64,000 bases of DNA, taken from the NCBI RefSeq assembly GCF_003172915.1, contig NZ_QGKU01000033.1, positions 62,001-126,000 of the forward strand, given 5' to 3'. A program made the translations under genes and the position numbers. Under the pieces are notes generated by a model. It was not told where the DNA came from and searched no databases. It saw only the letters and a list, made by a program, of their open reading frames with translations. Positions 58,858-64,000 of the stretch are shown piece by piece (positions within the stretch are counted from its first letter, which is position 1; each line of letters starts with the position of its first letter). Origin of the DNA: Meridianimarinicoccus roseus. GTDB taxonomy: Bacteria > Pseudomonadota > Alphaproteobacteria > Rhodobacterales > Rhodobacteraceae.

Positions 58858-61098
58858 TCAGTCGAACGAAAAGAACCTGGGTCGGGCTTCGGCATCCACC
58901 TCCCCCGGCAGCGCACTCAGCAGGAAGCGTTCCAGCTTTCCCGCGTCGATAGGCTTTGCGATCAGCGGCAGACCCGCATCGCCGCATCGGGCGCGGAATT
59001 CGGACGACCGGTTGGCGGAGAGGATGCAGGTCGGCAACGGCCCGTGCCGTTCGAACAGCGCCTGTGCGAGCGCCACCCCGTCCATGCTGCCCTCAAGCTG
59101 GTAGTCGACCAGGACGGCATCGGGCGTGATCTCGATCTCGTCCAGCAGATCGATCGCCTCGTCAGCAGACGCGGCATCAAGCACGCTGACATCCCATTTG
59201 CCCAGCAGCACGGTGATCGCCCGGCGCAAGTCGTTGTCATCCTCCACCAGCAGCACGATCATACCCCGGTTCTTCAGCCGCCAGCCCGCCGCGACCTGCG
59301 GCACCATCGGGTCGGCGGCCCGGCCCGGACGGTTGGCGATCGGCAGGTTCACGAAAAACCCACTGCCACGGCCCGGCTGACTCCACAGTCCCAGCGGGTG
59401 CCCCAGCCGGGCGCAAGCCCTTTCCACGATGGCCAGCCCGAGGCCAAGCCCTTCGTTGGCGCTGGCCGAGGCATCGAGGCGCTGGAATTCCTGAAAGATC
59501 AGTTCCTGATCCTCTTCCCGGATCCCGATGCCCGTGTCCCAGACCTCCAGCCGCACGGCATCGCGCATCCGTCGGACGCCAACCAGCACCTTACCCCGTT
59601 CGGTGTAGCGCAGCGCGTTGCCCATCAGGTTCTGCAGGATGCGCCGCAGGTAGGACGGGTCGGACCGGACCGACAGGCGGCTGGGCACGACCCGCAGGTC
59701 CAGACCCTTGGACGCGGCCAGCGGCGCCAGTTCGTCGCGCAGGGGCAGCAGAACCTCGTTCAGTGCCACGTCCCGGAAGTCGAACTGTGCCGACCCGCTG
59801 TCCAGCTTCGAGATGTCGAGCAGGGCATCGATGATAAGCTCGACGCTCTCCAGCGCGCGGCCCGCCTTGACCAGAAGCGGGTTCGCGTCGCCGTCCGTGG
59901 CCGAGGCAAGATACAGCTTCGCCGCCGACAGCGGTTGCAGAAGGTCATGGCTTGCCGCGGCCACGAAGCGCGACTTGGAGGCATTGGCCCGCTCCGCCGC
60001 ATCAAGCGCGTCTTCCAGTTCCAGCGTGCGCTCCGTGACTCGCGCTTCCAGAGTTTCGTTGGCGATGGACAGCGCGCGCGTCGCCTCGCGTTCGGCGGTC
60101 ACGTTCGTCACGGAAATCACGAAACCGCCATCGGGCATCTGCCGCGCGAACGTGTCGAGGGTCTGGCGGTTCGCGCCCTGCAATTCGAACGACAGCGGGG
60201 TCTGCTGCACCACGTCACCACGCCAGTGTTCGAGCGTGCGCAGGAAGCTGTCCTGCGACACCGAAAACCGTTCGCGGAAATCCTGCGCGATCCGGTCGAA
60301 GCGCACGCCGATATGCATCCGGATCGGCGACAGGGCCAGAAGATCGACGAAGCGCCGGTTCCAGCCTACCAGCCGCGCCCCCCGGTCGAAGATCGCGACG
60401 CCCTGGTTCAGATGCTCAAGCGTGGCGCGGATCATGCGGGCCTGCTCGTCCAGCAGTTTGTCGCGCTCCTCGCGGCCGATGCGGATAACGTCGGTGATGT
60501 CTGTCTGCAGGATAACCGTGCCGCCGCCGGGGGTGCGGTGCTCGCTGACCTGAAGCCAGTGATCGTCCTTCAATTCGACGTTGAACATGACATGGGTGTC
60601 GGAATGGCGCTGCAGCCGCTTGGCAGCCCAGACCTCGGGCGACGTGCCGCGCGGAAGCGCCAGAAACCGCGATCGGCTGACCAGCACAACGTATTCGCGG
60701 AAATGCAGGCCCGGTTCGAGTTGCGGCTGCACGTCCCGAATCTGCTGACCGAAGCGGCTGTTGCACATTACCAGCACATCGTCGCCGTTGAACAGCGCGA
60801 AGCCTTCTCTCACAGCCTCGATGGCGTTGGAAAGGTCGGCGCGCGCGGCATCCGCGTCGCGGCTGGCCTGCGCAAGCTGCGCGTTGGAGTGGTTCAGCAG
60901 GTTGAGCGCATGTTCCAACTCGGCGGTGCGCTGCTGGACCTGGTCTTCCAGCACGACCGCGCGTTCGAACTGGGCATAGGCCGCGCCAACCTCGTCCATT
61001 TCCTGTTCCACCCGGCGCATCAGCGCCTCGGTGATGACCAAAAGGCGGGCGTGCTGTTCCTCCAGCGGCTCGCGCGGGTCGATCAGGTTCGATGTCAC
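58858..61098 (-). CDS. Hybrid sensor histidine kinase (PAS-PAS-HisKA-HATPase-REC)
   Basis: 746 residues from GTG 61098. Order: an N-terminal coiled coil (about 10-85), two PAS domains (about 90-330), HisKA with phospho-acceptor His384 (AASHDLLQPLSAAKLYL), HATPase with NLMGNALRYT, WDTGIGI and GLGLGLAIV, then a REC domain with Asp665 (VLVDYQLEG). No membrane segment, so it is a soluble sensor. Its start is 4 bases after the FIST stop; ATG 61134 inside FIST is an alternative. Its likely partner is the LuxR-type regulator two genes upstream. Confidence 0.9.
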   Translation of the reverse strand: MTSNLIDPREPLEEQHARLLVITEALMRRVEQEMDEVGAAYAQFERAVVLEDQVQQRTAELEHALNLLNHSNAQLAQASRDADAARADLSNAIEAVREGFALFNGDDVLVMCNSRFGQQIRDVQPQLEPGLHFREYVVLVSRSRFLALPRGTSPEVWAAKRLQRHSDTHVMFNVELKDDHWLQVSEHRTPGGGTVILQTDITDVIRIGREERDKLLDEQARMIRATLEHLNQGVAIFDRGARLVGWNRRFVDLLALSPIRMHIGVRFDRIAQDFRERFSVSQDSFLRTLEHWRGDVVQQTPLSFELQGANRQTLDTFARQMPDGGFVISVTNVTAEREATRALSIANETLEARVTERTLELEDALDAAERANASKSRFVAAASHDLLQPLSAAKLYLASATDGDANPLLVKAGRALESVELIIDALLDISKLDSGSAQFDFRDVALNEVLLPLRDELAPLAASKGLDLRVVPSRLSVRSDPSYLRRILQNLMGNALRYTERGKVLVGVRRMRDAVRLEVWDTGIGIREEDQELIFQEFQRLDASASANEGLGLGLAIVERACARLGHPLGLWSQPGRGSGFFVNLPIANRPGRAADPMVPQVAAGWRLKNRGMIVLLVEDDNDLRRAITVLLGKWDVSVLDAASADEAIDLLDEIEITPDAVLVDYQLEGSMDGVALAQALFERHGPLPTCILSANRSSEFRARCGDAGLPLIAKPIDAGKLERFLLSALPGEVDAEARPRFFSFD

Positions 61099-61102
61099 TG
61101 GA

Positions 61103-62287
61103 TCAGTCCGGGTCCGGCACAATGGCGGGGGCATAGATCGCCACGCCGGTCATGGTCTGGTTCACGTGCTTGGCTCCGACCTGTTCGCCATAGGTGTTGA
61201 ACCCGATCACCTTGTGTTCCATCAGCGTTTCGGACATGCCGCGTACCGCCTGTTTCTGAGTTGCTTCGATCCGTCTCAGGATGCAGTCACAGGCAAGGAT
61301 CATGTCAAGCGGGCCATCCGCCGCAAGATCCGCCATCGCATCCTTCAGATGGCCGCCGATATCCCCGACCTTGGCAAGCGTCAGCACGATCCCCTCGTCG
61401 ATGGCCGAGAAGAAGATCAGCGCACCGTCCTCGGTCACGCGCTGTATCGCGCGGACATGATGCTGCCCGCCCACTCGCACGACCAGCGGATGCGCGGCGA
61501 AGGTGAACTGGCTCAGGTAATCCGGATTCTTGCCGAGGATGCGGGCGTATTCCCGCGCGGCCGGGCGGGCGTTGATCTCCTGAACCATGCGCTGCGATGG
61601 GTTCGCCTTTGTCACAACCATGCGTTCGGTGCCCGGCTCGAGGTGGTTGAGGCTGAACACCCGCACCGGGCACGAGGTGCGCAGGAAACTCACCACCGCT
61701 GCGTTCGGGTGGCTGACCCCGTCCAGCGCCACCCGTGTGCGGTCGAAGCGGACCCCGTCGCCGGCAGAGCCGCCAAAGACCGGCAGCGTCGAAAGGCCGG
61801 ATGCAAGGCAGGACATCAGTTGGTCCTCGCAGCGCGACAGTCCGTCCACAACCACGAAGGCGAAAGCATGGGGAAACTGCGGCGCCCGCGCGTCCAGCGC
61901 CATGCGGGTGCGGATCACCTCTCCGATCACCTCGCGGCCATCCAGCCGGTCGAGATCGGTGATCAGCAGCGTGGCCGAGGTGAAATGATCTGCGGGAAAA
62001 CCGACCGCGACAATGTCGCCATCGGTGTAGCCCGCATCGCTGATTTCGCCCGCGGTGGTGCAGGCAACGACGCGCGCGGGGGCGAACACCTTGCTGGCCT
62101 TTGCCGCGATTGCGTCGAAATCGGCATTGGCGTCGATGAACATGCAGACATGCGCCAGCCCCGAACCAAGGTCGCGGGCCAGGCCTTCCAGCGCGTCGGG
62201 ATCATCTGCGCGCACGGCTGCACGGCGGACAATCCCGCCGGCCGCTCGTGCCAGATCGGCCGCAGGCAGCACAGGGCTGCTTTCCAT
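61103..62287 (-). CDS. FIST-domain sensory protein
   Basis: 394 residues with FIST-N (about 30-220; VVACTTAGEISDAGYTDGDIVAVGF, FVVVDGLSRCEDQLMSCL, GGSAGDGVRF) and FIST-C (230-385; LILACDCILRRIEATQ-like segment, VIGFNTYGEQVG). FIST proteins bind small ligands, perhaps amino acids or related compounds, and feed signals to kinases. It lies between a kinase and a response regulator on the same strand, so it is probably the input protein of this system. Confidence 0.9.
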   Translation of the reverse strand: MESSPVLPAADLARAAGGIVRRAAVRADDPDALEGLARDLGSGLAHVCMFIDANADFDAIAAKASKVFAPARVVACTTAGEISDAGYTDGDIVAVGFPADHFTSATLLITDLDRLDGREVIGEVIRTRMALDARAPQFPHAFAFVVVDGLSRCEDQLMSCLASGLSTLPVFGGSAGDGVRFDRTRVALDGVSHPNAAVVSFLRTSCPVRVFSLNHLEPGTERMVVTKANPSQRMVQEINARPAAREYARILGKNPDYLSQFTFAAHPLVVRVGGQHHVRAIQRVTEDGALIFFSAIDEGIVLTLAKVGDIGGHLKDAMADLAADGPLDMILACDCILRRIEATQKQAVRGMSETLMEHKVIGFNTYGEQVGAKHVNQTMTGVAIYAPAIVPDPD

Positions 62288-62326
62288 CTCGTCCTCCGCT
62301 CCGCGCCTCCCCCGGCGCGGCCCCTT

Positions 62327-63013
62327 TCAAGCGTCGGGCAGCAGATGCGCGTATTTCGCCTGTTGCGCGATTAGCACGGCCTGTGTCCGACTTTGAACAC
62401 CCAGTTTCCGCATGATCGCGGTCACATGGGCCTTCACCGTTGTTTCCGCGATCGACAGGTCGAAGGCAATCTGCTTGTTCAACTTGCCGTCGCAGATCAG
62501 ACGCAGGATACGCGCCTGCTGGTTCGTCAAGGACGACAGCCGGGACACAGCGTCGTCCGGCTCCGCGCCCTGCGCACCCGGTTCTATGTAGCCGTCGGGC
62601 GTATAGACATTGCCGGCCTCGATCGCGCGGAACGCCCGCTGGAACACGTCCCGCTGGCTGTGCTTGGGCACAAAGCCAGCCGCACCGGCCTGCAATGTCG
62701 CGCTGATCATGCGATTGTCCGACATTGAGGACACGACCACGATGGGCAGGCGCGGTGCCTTGGCACGCAGCCGCATCAAACCGTCAAGCCCGTTGACGTC
62801 CGGCAGGTTCAGGTCCAGCAGCACGATGTCAGGTGCCCCGCCGGCATCGAGGTGATCCAGCGCTTGCGCCAGCGTTTCGGCGGTTTCGACCGTATCCACC
62901 CCCGCGACCATCTTCAACACGATCGACAGGGCATCGCAAAACAGCGGGTGGTCGTCGATGATCATGGCCGTCTGCACCTGGGCAAGCGGCGTCGCGCGCG
63001 TCTGGACTTCCAT
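62327..63013 (-). CDS. LuxR/NarL-family response regulator
   Basis: 228 residues. The receiver domain has the acidic pair IIDDH, phospho-acceptor Asp in VLLDLNLPDVNG, the Ser/Thr VVSSMSD and the Lys in GFVPKHS. A C-terminal LuxR helix-turn-helix follows (LTNQQARILRLICDGKLNKQIAFDLSIAETTVKAHVTAIMRKLG). The start at 63013 has GAGG 6 bases upstream. Together with the FIST and hybrid kinase genes it forms a signalling unit next to pedF. Comparable regulators control PQQ alcohol oxidation in pseudomonads (AgmR/ErbR). A GGTCGTA element lies 68 bases upstream. Confidence 0.92.
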   Translation of the reverse strand: MEVQTRATPLAQVQTAMIIDDHPLFCDALSIVLKMVAGVDTVETAETLAQALDHLDAGGAPDIVLLDLNLPDVNGLDGLMRLRAKAPRLPIVVVSSMSDNRMISATLQAGAAGFVPKHSQRDVFQRAFRAIEAGNVYTPDGYIEPGAQGAEPDDAVSRLSSLTNQQARILRLICDGKLNKQIAFDLSIAETTVKAHVTAIMRKLGVQSRTQAVLIAQQAKYAHLLPDA

Positions 63014-63080
63014 GTTCAACCTCGCCTCCTCGTTGACTGCGACGCTAGCACGCGGTTCGGCGACCTCCAAATGCGGCTAT

Positions 63081-63087
63081 GGTCGTA
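63081..63087. promoter_or_regulatory. GGTCGTA element between regulator and yjbE-like gene
   Basis: Same core as the inverted elements near 28.3 and 29.0 kb (TACGACC on the other strand). It lies between the divergent response regulator and yjbE-like genes, which fits autoregulation. Confidence 0.35.
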
Positions 63088-63194
63088 TCTTCCGGATAGA
63101 TTTCTACAACTTGAACAATACCACTTGGAGCGCGGCGGATTCTGTGCGAGATATTAGACTGGATTTGATTTCCCAACCGGATGGGGTAAGCACC

Positions 63195-63491
63195 ATGAAC
63201 AAACTTCTGATCGTAGCCACTGCGGCAATGCTGGCATCCGCCGGAACAGGATTCGCACAAGATGCCGGCGCAAGCGGCGGCGGTGCAGCTATCAATACCG
63301 GTGGTGCAGCCGGAGCCGGTGGTGGTGGCGCAGGTCTGGGCGGCGCGGGCGCCGCGGGTCTGGGCGGCCTTGGCGCCGGGTCCGTCGGTCTTGGCATCTT
63401 CGGCGTGGCGGCTCTGACGTCCGCGGTTGCCGTCGGCGGAAACAATGATAGCAACACCTCGTCGACAGCGACAGCGACGAGCACCCAGTAA
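63195..63491 (+). CDS. yjbE: YjbE-like small exported glycine-rich protein
   Basis: 98 residues with a signal peptide ending near GFAQD, a Gly/Ala-rich middle, and a tail VAVGGNNDSNTSSTATATSTQ-like in shape. This closely follows the pattern of YjbE/GfcA proteins, which begin exopolysaccharide operons. The ATG at 63195 follows GGGGTAAGCACC. The facing gene encodes a YjbF-like lipoprotein. Molecular function is unknown. Confidence 0.6.
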   Translation: MNKLLIVATAAMLASAGTGFAQDAGASGGGAAINTGGAAGAGGGGAGLGGAGAAGLGGLGAGSVGLGIFGVAALTSAVAVGGNNDSNTSSTATATSTQ

Positions 63492-63513
63492 GCCGGACTT
63501 GGCAACTTATCTA

Positions 63514-63545
63514 AACCACCTGCGCCATCGCGCGGGTGGTTTTTT
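63514..63545 (+). terminator. Rho-independent terminator after the yjbE-like gene
   Basis: 12-bp stem with one G-T pair (63514-63525 with 63530-63541), CATC loop, then a run of T to 63545. It ends the transcript 23 bases past the stop. Confidence 0.88.
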
Positions 63546-63550
63546 CGTGT

Positions 63551-64000
63551 TCAGCGCAACCGTCTGACGGTCAGGTATCCGTTCTCGGGGCCGTGCCATT
63601 GCACTGAAGTTTCGACCCGACCATCGCGCCCGAAGACATAGCTGTTGCGGAACTCCATGCCAGCGGAACCGCAATACTCTGTGAAGGTCTGCGCGCGGTC
63701 TGGATCGGGCCTCAGGTCGCAGTCCACGGTAAAGCTGCTCACCTGCTCCTCGCTGTCGAGATAGCGCAACTGGCGCCGGTACTGCCCGGGTTCGCGCGCG
63801 GCAAGCAGGTCAGGCAGCGGTCCGACATCCGATGACATGAGGTCGTTTCCAAAAGCCCGCGTCGCCACGAGGACAGGTCCGTTCAGGCTGATCGTCGCCT
63901 GCGCGGACGAGCCATAACTCGCCACCGGCCCGTTCACGGCAGCCAGCGCAAAAAACGCAGCAAGGTCGAATTTGGGCTGTTCCACAAGAACCAGCGGCGC
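63551..64000 (-). CDS. yjbF: YjbF-family lipoprotein, C-terminal part (5' end beyond window)
   Basis: The reading frame is open to the window edge, so about 149 C-terminal residues are seen and the start lies outside; the in-frame GTG at 63985 is probably internal. Typical YjbF/GfcB text is ISLNGPVLVATRAFGNDLMSSDV, RQLRYLDSEEQVSSFTVDCDL and the final NGYLTVRRLR. This family takes part in group 4 capsule or exopolysaccharide export. It converges on the yjbE-like gene with a terminator between. Confidence 0.75.
   Translation of the reverse strand, partial: APLVLVEQPKFDLAAFFALAAVNGPVASYGSSAQATISLNGPVLVATRAFGNDLMSSDVGPLPDLLAAREPGQYRRQLRYLDSEEQVSSFTVDCDLRPDPDRAQTFTEYCGSAGMEFRNSYVFGRDGRVETSVQWHGPENGYLTVRRLR

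Noticed and set aside
58366-61200. 944-codon plus-strand ORF across pedF and the histidine kinase
   Set aside because: Entirely antisense to genes with clear domains; typical high-GC shadow.
1-64000. CRISPR arrays, tRNA or rRNA genes, insertion sequences, prophage or attachment sites
   Set aside because: None seen: no regularly spaced repeats, no transposase or integrase genes, and no rRNA-like or cloverleaf sequence noticed by eye; a covariance search would be decisive for small RNAs.

Overview
The window is 64 kb of high-GC, gene-dense alphaproteobacterial chromosome. Several features point to Rhodobacterales, most likely a marine Roseobacter-group bacterium: a PQQ-dependent alcohol oxidation cluster with a PedF-type cytochrome, a VPLPA-CTERM protein, a split pqiA, a malonate TRAP cluster, and a YjbF-type lipoprotein. 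This assignment comes from gene content and protein style; no rRNA or tRNA gene was seen.

Layout. (1) 1-10.8 kb: a plus-strand flagellar operon from the 3' part of fliG through fliH-I-J-K-L-M-N-O-P-Q-R to flhB, mostly with 4-base overlaps, plus two small unnamed overlapping ORFs. (2) 10.9-12.1 kb: an outer-membrane barrel protein and a small membrane protein. (3) 12.2-18.7 kb: malonate uptake and use. A divergent GntR/FCD repressor (matR) with two GTATAC operators faces a TRAP transporter (matPQM), malonyl-CoA decarboxylase (matA) and malonyl-CoA synthetase (matB). (4) 18.7-20.8 kb: a minus-strand cassette of amidoligase, class I glutamine amidotransferase-like hydrolase and an exported protein. 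(5) 21.0-30.9 kb: alcohol oxidation. It holds an ExaC-type aldehyde dehydrogenase, a cupin, a LysR regulator, two quinoprotein-associated binding proteins, a YVTN beta-propeller, a Sel1 protein, a cytochrome c and a PQQ alcohol dehydrogenase whose active site carries the lanthanide-type D-x-D. (6) 31.2-35.1 kb: a B12-binding regulator, a NosR-like membrane flavo/iron-sulfur protein and ApbE. (7) 35.1-39.7 kb: pqiABC on the minus strand, with pqiA in two pieces and a long repeat-bearing PqiB. (8) 39.7-41.3 kb: znuA and zur, divergent around a Zur box. (9) 41.4-47.3 kb: a 1746-residue secreted nuclease/5'-nucleotidase fusion behind a Pho box, then a VPLPA-CTERM protein. (10) 47.4-51.6 kb: a ynjF-ynjB-ynjC-ynjD-like unit. 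(11) 51.6-55.8 kb: a DUF779 protein, cyanase and a cyanate-type ABC importer on the minus strand, with a divergent NtrC-like regulator (56.0-57.8 kb) whose AAA+ motifs are degraded. (12) 57.9-63.0 kb: PedF cytochrome c, a hybrid histidine kinase, a FIST sensor and a LuxR response regulator, probably the signalling arm of the alcohol-oxidation regulon. (13) 63.2-64 kb: YjbE-like and YjbF-like exopolysaccharide genes, the second cut by the window edge.

How the parts fit. Regions 5, 6 and 12 look like one periplasmic oxidation programme. The lanthanide-type dehydrogenase oxidises alcohols, c-type cytochromes take the electrons, ExaC finishes aldehyde oxidation, and FIST-kinase-LuxR signalling probably controls it. 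A TACGACC element recurs in several of the intergenic regions concerned. The Zur and Pho boxes and the malonate operators tie three other blocks to zinc, phosphate and malonate status.
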